Shown one piece after another: positions 49,601 through 59,100 of a DNA stretch of 64,000 bases. The first letter of the stretch is position 1, and each line of letters begins with the position of its first letter. The notes below the pieces were generated by a model that was not told the DNA's origin, did no database searches, and saw only the letters and a program-made list of their open reading frames with translations. The position numbers and the translations under genes are program-made. Where the stretch lies: NCBI RefSeq assembly GCF_027744825.2, contig NC_071348.1, positions 14,851,563 to 14,915,562 on the forward strand, given 5' to 3'. Origin of the DNA: Synchiropus splendidus. Its lineage: Eukaryota > Chordata > Actinopteri > Syngnathiformes > Callionymidae.

Positions 49601-52600
49601 ACTCAAGTAATATACACTACATTGTTGGTCTACTCTCACATTTCTGTTTATTGGCTCAAATAACCAGTTCTGATGGTACGTTAAGACTCTAAAGAGGACT
49701 TATTCCAGTTATTAGACTTTCCTGACTTATGTATTTTTTTTAAATGTTGAAGTCTTTCAATCCATGGTGCACTAAGTCTGTCTGGCTTTTATAAAGTTCT
49801 CCCCTGCCTCTAGTAACCTTGCTCTTGCTCAGACTCCGCCCACCTCCAAATTAGATGGCAGCATGTCTGCAGATCAGAGATGCAATTTGTGTTATTCAAG
49901 TGAGTTCAGCGTTTTCACACAGTTATGATCATAATTAAGTGTCGTGTGTGAATATGAACAACACACACACACAAATGCGTTTCAGTAGACACAGCAGTTT
50001 CCATCAATAGAATAGAATAGAATTTATTGCCATGGTCAGGGGGGGTCTCACCAACTAGGAAAGTGCTTCGAAATAAAGTGCTGTTAATAAATAAAATAAA
50101 ATAAACAAACAACAACAAAGGCTGATCACAAATTCAACAGTCTGATGGCTGAGGGGAAGAAGCTGTTCCAGTGATGGGAGGTTCTGGTCTGGATGGACCG
50201 TAGCCTTCTGCCAGAGGGAAGAGGAACAAACAGTCCATGACCAGGGTGAGGGACCTGATGGTCAGCCCCCATTTGAGGTCCTTGGTGATGGTGGTGCCCA
50301 GGAAGCAAAAGGAGTCTTCAATGGAAAAAATATTGTTGTGACTATGCACTCACTCACTCTTCAAACCACCGTGTTTCACAGTGTTTCATTGTTCTGATGT
50401 GCAATAAGTGATCCAATATGATTTTAGTAAACCCTTAAATCCCCAAGATCGGTCCTTTTAAAACTTCTACCAGCCAAATGTACTTTCTCAGAACAACGTG
50501 AAATAAAAGACCCACACCAAAGGGACGACGACTAGTCAGTTGCATTGGATCTTACAATCTAACTTACAACACTGTTATGTGTACATTGTATTTCATATAT
50601 TTAAACAAGCAAGGACTTACTTTTGCTATAATTAAGGTTAAAAAAAGTATCAGGAGGCTTATTCAGAACTGTGTAATTTAGCTGCTGGACTCTGTGTGTG
50701 TTCTAGGTGGACAAGTTACCAGCACTGAAACTGGGTAGTCCCTGCTGCCTTTCCCCCACTCCTTCTCCTCACCTGTCTCCCTCTTACTACCGTAGCTCCA
50801 TCCCTCAACCGGTCCCTTACCTTGTTGCCCCAAATGACAGGTAATCTATCGTGCTGATATCTGTTTCTATGATCATGCAAACACCTGATTCATATTTCAT
50901 CTTTATCCCTTGAATGCCTTGCCAAACATGATGCCGTTTCAAACGTACTTTTTTTTATTTGATTAATGGTTGAAAAACGATCTCTGTTTTTGTAAAGCGA
51001 TCCTTTGTGTTATTTATACATTATTTGTGTCAAAGTAACATTTCTATGGTTAGTGAAGTGTAGAACTTGATGTCAATTTCTCCTGAAATCCTATGAATTA
51101 GGACTAGACTGCAATACCAACATGATCAGAATGGAGAAATGCCGAGGTCCATGAATGCATTGCACCTCACGTACGTGAGCAGCTCTTGTGCTACGGGTAC
51201 ATGGAAACAAGCACTTGCTCTGAATGAAAACACTGAATGTAAACACGGCTGTTGGAAAGTGACCTAATTCAACTCATTCAAATGCAATTTTATTTGAGAG
51301 GGGTTTGTTATGTCGATCACTGTTTGCGAGTGTGGACTCAGTTTTGTGTCGCTGAACCTGTTTACTCCATGTAACATGACTGGTAAACTAATTCTTTTAA
51401 ACATGAGTCCCCCTGCATCCTCCATAGCTGCAACTGACCACCAGCCCCATTCATGGAACTCAGCCATTTCCTAGACAGTAGACAGTACATCAGAGAATGT
51501 TGCGCACTTCAGAGAACTAGAGTTGCGTATACTGTGTGTTTGTACGCCCACCGTGGACAGGTGACCGTGATCTGCTGCTCAGGCACCAGGGGAAAATCAA
51601 AGGATCAGAAAACACTGAGAGCAAGCGAGAGAGGAGAAGGATACACGGAAGCCAATTACCTACAGATGAGTTGATTCGACCTGGTGCACATTGGTGGAAC
51701 CAAGGTGCTTAAGAAGGGGCGGTAGATTATCTATAGATTAGTTCCAGCTGTGTTCCGAAACCAAGAGGGAAGCTCCAACAAAACCGGGAAGAGGAAGGAG
51801 ATGAAAACGAAAGTGGTACAAAATAATAGCGAATCATGACAGAACAACAACAACAACCTGGGCTTTGATACCTGGCGACTGAAGGCATAAGCCAGGACTC
51901 CATGAGTCCAAGGCTCCCTAACCACAGGGCGGGACTGGCCTGCTAAACCAGTGCACACAGAAAGTTCTGACTCCATCACAACAAACAAGATACAATTGCA
52001 CTGTTACAAGGTAGAGAGGTGAGAGTGGAAGCCTTGTCACACACAGGCAACTCTGACCTGAGCCTGTACAAACCAAGCATCTCTGCAGGCTGGCAGTGGG
52101 AAGAATATCCACTGCCATTGATAAAACATGGGTTTACCGGTTGGAATTCTCACAACTGTTGACTGCTTTCTCATGAGTTTCAAAGGAAAATGCTGCCGCT
52201 GTCTGGGCAGCAAGTTGATTATTCTCAGTAGCTTTCAAGGTATACCAGTAGTGAAGCCCGGTCATAGGGTGTGAGACAGAAGTATAAACATTGTTGGACA
52301 CAAATACAAGTCTGCTTCACATCCTATTTTGAAGCGCATGAGTATGTGAGATTTGTGTTATGTTCAATGACCGTAGGAAAAAACAGTGTTGGAAGAGTTC
52401 CGATTTAAAACAGTCCATACCAGCATATCCAAAAGCGATCTGAGAAATCAAACATGGCATTGCAAAAATGAAAAATATTCTTAGTTCAAGACTTCACTGA
52501 TGGGTACACTGGAGACTGGCTGGAGACGAATAAGAATCCCAATAATGAAATCCAGCACAGGAATGGATCAGACAGGTGAGTTCAAAGGCACAGAGAGGAG

Positions 52601-53046
52601 ACAGAGACAGAGGGAAGACCAATGTTTGTAGTTGCTATTCTCTGGCGAGACACTCAGGGACACATAGCTCCTCATGACAAGCCTCCTTCTCCAGCCTGCA
52701 GGAGGAGTGAGCCGAAACAAGTGGAAACAGATCTACCCCCAAATAAAGTCAATATCAAGAACGATGACAATTTGATCATTAAAAAAAAGACACCACAAGG
52801 TCCCTTTCTAATAAAGAACATATGGTTATGAATATACAGGAACTGCGTACAGTGTCTTTGAATTCTAAACTGTGATAAAGCGATCAACACCCTGCTCAGA
52901 GCCGCTGCAAACTTTGTTCATCTCAAATGACTGATCTAAACACTTGCACAGAAATAACAACTGGATTCTCCTCTGTCTTCAGCACTGACGGAATCAGACT
53001 GGACAGAGAAAAGATACTCCGAGCCCTCCTGATGACTGAGCTCTGA
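34030..53046 (+). CDS. epb41l4b: Erythrocyte membrane protein band 4.1-like 4B, long isoform
   Basis: A FERM-domain cytoskeletal adaptor (EHM2) of epithelial cell cortex and migration. Exons: 34030-34305, 38926-39030, 39108-39150, 40460-40538, 41122-41166, 42034-42086, 42391-42511, 43217-43304, 43364-43452, 44326-44395, 44468-44637, 45598-45707, 46710-46743, 46957-46990, 47102-47202, 48001-48140, 48240-48325, 48406-48519, 48621-48676 (or -48680), 49132-49275 (or from 49139), 49414-49525, 50707-50840, 52983-53046. This gives 755 aa. The N-terminus [13 protein letters not shown] matches EPB41L4B and an 8-Gly run follows. FERM is about 78-365 ([36 protein letters not shown]). The FERM-adjacent region is about 366-410 ([12 protein letters not shown]). 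The low-complexity tail contains His-rich [12 protein letters not shown], and the protein ends LLMTEL. EPB41L5 is the paralogue; start, tail and ptpn3 linkage favour 4B. Confidence 0.92.
34306..36059 (+). other. First part of epb41l4b intron 1, nothing recognised
   Basis: AT-rich intronic DNA with no element recognised. Intron 1 spans 34306-38925 and is the largest intron in the window. Confidence 0.55.
36060..36845 (+). mobile_element. Rearranged RTE/Rex3-like LINE fragment in epb41l4b intron 1
   Basis: Plus-strand pieces read [20 protein letters not shown] (the RT region before the catalytic box). After a frame change and deletion they read [20 protein letters not shown] and [12 protein letters not shown]. 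The order matches the Rex3-like copy at 15105-15900, but the F-A-D-D box is deleted. It is a highly decayed, non-functional copy. Confidence 0.75.
36846..38925 (+). other. Remainder of epb41l4b intron 1, nothing recognised
   Basis: No exon, RNA gene or known repeat was identified. Open frames at 37115-37385 and 38739-39034 overlap or shadow exon 2 or lack support. Confidence 0.55.
39151..40459 (+). other. epb41l4b intron 3, nothing recognised
   Basis: A 1.3-kb intron without identifiable repeats or exons. Confidence 0.55.
40572..40658. repeat. (CA)n microsatellite, about 43 units
   Basis: An uninterrupted CA array 34 bases downstream of the exon ending at 40538. Confidence 0.97.
41470..41670 (-). 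mobile_element. Short RTE-like LINE fragment
   Basis: The minus strand reads [20 protein letters not shown] and then [10 protein letters not shown]. This is the segment immediately 5' of where the plus-strand LINE copy at 18124 begins, so both appear to come from one family. Only about 60 codons remain. Confidence 0.68.
42512..43216 (+). other. epb41l4b intron 7, nothing recognised
   Basis: A 705-bp intron with no recognisable repeat or extra exon. Confidence 0.5.
43453..44325 (+). other. epb41l4b intron 9, nothing recognised
   Basis: An 873-bp AT-rich intron; no feature was seen. Confidence 0.5.
44638..45597 (+). other. epb41l4b intron 11, nothing recognised
   Basis: A 960-bp intron with a small local repetition (GTTACTGTGTATCTATGGTTAC near 44729). 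Nothing else was seen. Confidence 0.5.
46130..46260 (-). repeat. Possible dispersed fish repeat fragment
   Basis: The minus strand contains CACCCTGGACAGGTCACCAA, a phrase found in a common fish dispersed repeat. Too little remains to name a family. Confidence 0.3.
47355..47478 (+). CDS. epb41l4b: Alternative terminal exon of epb41l4b short isoform
   Basis: The exon has a good acceptor (GTGTTCAG|GCC). Joined in phase to the exon ending at 47202, it reads 40 residues beginning [11 protein letters not shown] and ending CKDKVMTAL before TGA (47476-47478). The resulting protein has 513 aa, close to the ~518-aa human short isoform. From memory, the human form ends in a very similar DKLMTAL sequence. 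AATAAA follows at 47920. The long form skips this exon (47202 joins 48001, both in matching phase), so a choice between splicing and polyadenylation is implied. Confidence 0.78.
47920..47925 (+). terminator. Polyadenylation signal for the epb41l4b short isoform
   Basis: AATAAA followed by a GT-rich stretch (TGTGTGTGTCC) lies about 440 bases after the short-isoform stop and just before the next long-isoform exon at 48001. Confidence 0.6.
49990..50345 (-). mobile_element. L2/CR1-like LINE 3' fragment with internal deletion
   Basis: The minus strand reads [15 protein letters not shown], then jumps, with a frame change, to [19 protein letters not shown] and [17 protein letters not shown]. In intact L2/CR1-type elements these two segments are separated by a long stretch, so most of the C-terminal region is deleted. 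It sits in the epb41l4b intron between 49525 and 50707. An (ATAGA)n-like run near 50010 lies at its tail. Confidence 0.7.
50841..52982 (+). other. Last epb41l4b intron, nothing recognised
   Basis: A 2.1-kb intron before the terminal exon. Several short open frames are present, none with splice context or a domain signature. Confidence 0.55.
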
Positions 53047-53699
53047 CCTCTGTGCATGGATCATGGGAAAGTGTCTATAGACCCAAAGGTGCTGACTGTC
53101 AGAAGTCAGAATTTGTACATTTCTCTTTATATATTTACAAAAATGCTCAATATGTAATTTTGAATCTTTGTATGTCCGTCCACTCCATGAGCTGAATGCT
53201 GCCGATGTGGTTGGTGCTGCCTGCATGTTGAATATTTGTGTCTCCAAACTGCCTCAGACAGTGTGTCATCCATTCATTTCATAGGTTTAAGTCCATCAGA
53301 TACTTCAGACAAATACAGCACAGATTAGATGCAAAACCCACCAACATAATTGCTGCACAGCATCTGGATTGTTTCTTCTGTAACATCTGTAACTCGCTCT
53401 TGGGAATGACTTCACCATTCCTGTTACACTGCTCACTTTTTGTTTCCATCTCCATGGATTTGCCATGATCAGAATCTGGTGTTATCACCTGACACTGTTC
53501 ATTTATCCAAATTTGGAGCGTTCGAATGGAACATTGTCAATAATGCAAATTGTTGTCTGCGTAGAGAATGTTAATTCAGAGTGTTAATACCCTCCCACCT
53601 AAATGCGATGGGGATTCAGGATGGAGTTTGCACTGCTTTACTCAGATGGTCCACTAGAGAGAGACAATGTGCAGCAGGTTAACGATTTGTGTATCTCGA

Positions 53700-53705
53700 A
53701 ATAAA
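53700..53705 (+). terminator. epb41l4b long-isoform polyadenylation signal
   Basis: AATAAA lies about 650 bases after the stop at 53046 and is the first canonical signal in the putative 3' UTR. Confidence 0.6.
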
Positions 53706-55242
53706 GTTTTACCAGAGAAACAACGACATTCTGATTCAATATGCGTTTATTTTTCATATATCAACATATTGCATTTAGTATGTTCCGTTTAGTAGATTTA
53801 TTTTGTATTCAGTAGATTTTTTTCTTATGTTTTATACACAGTTTAAACCACTACAGTAAGCCACTTTGGAAATATATGTATTACTAAACTTCTTCCTTTT
53901 TTGCCTCTTCGGTGAAACTAGATATCGTCATGCATTCACTGTCGATATTTAGTGACCTCAAATGAGCTGTCACATATTGACAGTATATTGACAATCAGGT
54001 GGTAAACGATATTGGTGATTCCTTTGATTTCAAAATTCAAATAATCGACTTTCACTCCACACACCATGATGTATGCAATGGCACGGCTTCCAACTAACAG
54101 AAACAGAGCACTTGAATGCATTTGAGGTGGATACTTAAGGGAAGAGATAGGCAACACTCAAATAGTTTGGATACTAAATTTAGTTTGTCATTTTTTTAGC
54201 AAGTGTATGTGAGTGTGTCTGTATATTAGTACTGAGTCCGAGTACTGTACCAGAACTCACACTCCCTGCAATGGAATGTTGTGAATAAAAAGAAATAAGT
54301 ATGTCTGCACACACCTTTTTGGGTACAACAAGTCTGGTGAGAAAGAGAGGAACCTCATGTGATATTGCAACTGAACAATTTCCAGATTATCTATTATATA
54401 CATATATATAAATAACCTTTTAGTCAAGTTTACCTGGAATGTTTAAAGAAATGAGAAATAGTCTTAAAAACATTATTCAGTATCAAATTATCTTACCATC
54501 AATGCAGCATCTAATGACTTGCAGTAAGTGTACTTAGCTGCTTTCTGAGTAATACAACGTCATTGTTTACAACTAGCAGAGAATGAGGCCATCACTATTT
54601 CATTTTGTCTATAATCTAGTAGAATAGACTGAAATAGTGACCCCTTTGTAAAGCAAGCTCATTTTGTAGTACGTTGTTAGGGGACCCCAATAACATTTAA
54701 AAGTACTTGCCATGTCACCTTGACCCTTCCATGTCAGTTCTTATTCATAAAAAATTAAAGATATGTTTTGTAGAACAAATTAGGAGAGATAAATACAAAC
54801 AGTCATCTGCTAGCTTCTTCTTATTGACTTAGAAGTTGTGGCTGGATGGATAAACTCCACTGGACAAATATTGGTTGCGGTACAGATAAGTCAATGCTCA
54901 CATTTGATTCAGGGAAGTGAAATGACAACGAAAAGGTGCGTACACACAGCAAAAAGATTAGGTGAGAAGTGGCATAGGTGTTTCAGGCTGTTGCCCTTAC
55001 ACCCCAGTGATGTTGCTCCACTGGTTTAGACCAGTCCGCTCAAGAGAAGAGACTATGAGAATGCTAAGGAAGTATCGGGTTGGGTGGGGTGCACCAGATT
55101 ATATTACACAATACCAATCTGCCCTGAGGGGGTCTAACAAGGTTTTGTCTTCCATCAGGCTTCTCTCTGCCTCATTCCTCCGTCTGTGGACGCATGTCTC
55201 AGTAAAATAACAAAGAAATACTCCAAGTTGTTTAATATGGTC
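53706..55242. other. Intergenic DNA between the convergent epb41l4b and esrp1 genes
   Basis: About 1.5 kb without recognised genes. Small open frames at 54838-55210 (plus) have no known motif. A degenerate repeat cannot be excluded. Confidence 0.5.
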
Positions 55243-56150
55243 TTTATTGTTTGAGCTCCTGAGCAAAGAGTCCTACTGCAGGACCAGCATTCAGCATCAC
55301 AGACAGGGGCTGTTCACAATATGAACGTCAGGTGTCCTTCATTTCCAATTCTCAACTGACAAGAACTAGTGAGCTCGGGTGTAGCTCACAGGGAAGGAGT
55401 GTGTGAGGGACAGCTCCAGAGTGTCACTCCCACAACAAAGGTAAGTATGAAATCAGAAAACCACATTGAGCTGCTGGCTAGTTGAGATCTAGTGACAACA
55501 GCGCTCTGGAAAAATGTGGTTCTCAAGAGCTGGGATTGTCCTCCGCTCAGGTGTACCTCCAAAACAAAAGGCTACTTTGGCTTGAAACAAATCACACACT
55601 TGCCCAAGTCGGGCACAAACTGGAGTCATGGAAGCTTAAGAGGCAACAAACACTAGCCTCTAAACAAACTCACAGTGTAACACAAAGTCACATACTGCCA
55701 ATATGAACGGTAGCAATCAGCAGTGCATTGGTATTTGGCGCAATGTAAACATATATCGTGTGGACTAACTTCTTCATGCACTAAAGCTTACAATACAATC
55801 ATTGTGTACTGTAATAAACATTTAAAAACATAGAACATTGTGTTTCAAAACAGGTGGACACCATTTTTGTAATACTCATACTTGAACAAAAACACATAGT
55901 CATTCTTCAAAGAAAGGCTTTCTAAAACATACTTCTCTAGTTTGCTCTCAAATGTTTTTCAGAGATTATTAAAACTGTAACAAATTCAAATAAAGCCTTA
56001 AAGTACACACTGTGCAATGTAAATCAAATGCTATGTTATTTTGGCAGAGGCCACAAGGATTTTGGTATAAAATAAAATTTCTTTCTTGAAGATATAAATA
56101 ACACAGCTAATAGGCTATTTGTTTCTTAAAGTCTTTGGCCCCTGCAACCC
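55243..56150 (-). terminator. esrp1 3' UTR with polyadenylation signal at its far end
   Basis: TTTATT at 55243-55248 is AATAAA on the minus strand, about 900 bases past the esrp1 stop (56151). The interval has no other coding signal. Confidence 0.55.
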
Positions 56151-59100
56151 TTACATGAGTGTCAGGTCCAGGTACTGCCCAGCCGGCTTGGGTATGATCG
56201 CAGGGAGGGACACGAGGGACGTGTCGCCTCCACCGGTTTGACAAACCAGACTGCCGTTTAGAAGAGACACTGGCTCAGAGGCACTCTGGAAGGAGAAAGA
56301 GACGAAGTCATGATCGAGAAGATGAGTGCAGTTCAGAGCCCTGGCACCAGAATCAGACCATCACCAACTCATCTGCCGCACTCAAGTGCAGTGCTCAGAC
56401 CACAGTGCCCCTGAAAACCACGGCATTAAGCTTTTATTCCGCCAGCTTGCAGCTCTTCGGAAAACATCAATAAAAGGTGTGTGCCTAGTCGTTTAAATGC
56501 AAGTGGATCCCCGCAACCTGCAGGCCATAGCACCACCACGCCCCCTCTGCTGAAGCCACAGCCTTCCTTACCTGCCACATGCCTTAGAGAAACCTTAAAT
56601 ACACACCCATTCTTTGGGCTGTGTAAGCACTGTCCTGGAAGGGTCATGAGCGTGCATGGGCACATGAGTGTGCATGAGAGCATCTTCAGGGGTGTACTGT
56701 GGTGTGGACAAGGGGGGAGGATAACACAGTGAGGGGCTGAGATACAAGAACAAACCATACATGACAGCCTAAATTGAACTCCCATGGTTGCAAATACCAC
56801 AGAAATAAATGAGAATCTGGATCATTCAATTCAAGTCCGAGCAAGTTGTGTATGACGAACAGAAAAGAAGACAGGACAAACTTGTTTGAGTGCCTCTGGA
56901 GAAATGCAGCGCCTGACAATACACACCCACAATAGAGGCAGATATGGATTCGACAGAGTTGTGTGAACTCAGAAGCAAGGAAACAAGATTTTAGTGCCGT
57001 GGTTCTCACCTGGTAACCTTGTACAGCATTAATGAGGTCTTTGACTCCAGTGCTGTTGTAGGTCAGACCTGGCATTCGCATCAGACCCCCAGGGGACGAG
57101 AGGGAAGAGGGGGAGGGGAAGTAACCTAATGTGTTGGGAGAGCCAGGTGGACTGGGGGGAAGAAAACAACTCATAATACACAGCAGCAGTCAAGGAAGTA
57201 ACTTCAAAAAGCAGATTAAAAACTCCCTGATACATTAGATAGTACTCTCGCTCACCTAGTTTGATGGATAGCGAGTAATCCTGCTGCAAACAAGTCGCTC
57301 AGAAAACCAAATATGTGAGAAACACCTTTCTCCCATCACTTTTTAAACAGCGCACCTCCCACAAGTCAACATCGAAGGGCCTGTTATAGGTGAAGGAAGT
57401 TCCTTAGCACTCCGGTTTGTTTACCGTAGTTCTTAGGTAGTTCTTAGGTAGTCAGGTATCTAGGCCTCAGTGCTTCATATAGGATGACATTTGGAGGGAA
57501 AGCAACAATCTTATTAACGGTTTAATAGTGTAAATTTTTTAAAAATAGTAAATTCTCTGAAGAGTCCAAATCCATATGTTAGCATGTATTTTGGGAAGCT
57601 TAAAAGTATCCATTTGATACGACCGGGTTTAGAATACTGCCTACAATCGGACTTGGTTAAAACTGTACTATGAGCACATGTTGACCAAATAATAAAAGGT
57701 AGCACACTTGATCCAACGCATGGAAGGTAAATATCTCCATTTTCAGCTGGTGACTCAGGAATCCCAACCTGTGACAAGTTTGCTTATTAACTGCTAGCAA
57801 AAAACACTTGGCAACACAGGACTTCATGATCATTTTAAGCACGTGGCCTCCACAACTCAGGAGTTAGTAGTATATTAAGGAAGACCAAGCTAATGGCACA
57901 TGGGAGAAATCTTGATTGAGGAGTTCAAGAACAAAACGTATTGTCCTCACATTAAACCTCAAAGTGAAGTGAAGGTAATAAGCAAGGGCCGAGTCTCTAA
58001 CTGACACAGTCTTCTGCCAAAACGAACAGGTCATTTTGTTACATGATTATTGAGAAAACGTTCCTCTTGAGAGCACATTCGAATAACTAGTTACAGAATA
58101 TCGAAGTATATTTTTACCTCGGGTAGTAGGTGGCGTAGTTCATGTAGAACTGAGCCGAGGTAGGGTAGAAGGCGTGACCTGGCTGGAGAGGACGTGGAGC
58201 AAGCAACACCTGCCCAAGAGGAGGGTAGAGGGCGGCCGCTGTCTCCGTGGGCAGAACAGTTGGGGTCGGAGCAAAAGAGTAGGACGGAGGAGTCAAACCT
58301 GGACATGGAAGAGGACACGGGACAAATTTACAATCCAAAAGGATTTAGATGCTGCGCAAACAAATACCATCACTGTCTGACTGGTTTTTCTTTCATTAGT
58401 GGAATGTTAATAACCAAATAACTCAGAGCAAAAGTATCTCTCATGAGAAAGTGTTTGAGACATTTCCCTGAGATAATCTGTCAGCTGAATCTGGGAGTCA
58501 GATGTTGGTTAGTTCTGTGACTAGTTCACTGATGTGATTTGAATGTTTTTAAGACCACAATTAAGGCCTTCACGAAACTATTGACAGAAATTATTCCAGA
58601 CAAATGTATGTATAACTTGTGCTCCATATATGATATAATACAAATATTTGATATAGAAGCCAGCGATTCTGTGTATGCCTCAGCGTGAAGCGCTGCCCGC
58701 CTTCCTCACATCTCCATTTGAAAAACCTCAGGAGATGTGACTCTCTGGAGAGGATGAACCCCACAGAAATGAAATCATCTATCTGAGGAGGTTGGAGAGT
58801 TGTAAGCTTTTTTTTTCAGGCTTGTTGCTTACACTGTCCTTACCCCGTCAGATGTTTAGAGCTCACAGGAGTGGAGAAAGATAAGGAATAGCAATCATTC
58901 AGAATAGGTTAAATTTCAAGAGACTGAAAGGTCTTCTCCGTGCATGCTGGTAAGAAGATGTATGTTTTGGATTGAGAAGAACTGCACACACAAGCACACT
59001 TCCACACACAAACTCAGCTTTCAAACTCCTTTTTCATCTTGCATACTTTTAGATTGGTGAAATCCCAAAAGTCCTGCGCCCACGGCAGGAGACCACCTAC

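Noticed and set aside
55482..55706. Plus-strand 74-codon frame inside the esrp1 3' UTR
   Set aside because: No recognisable domain, no splice context, and it lies antisense within the esrp1 3' UTR.
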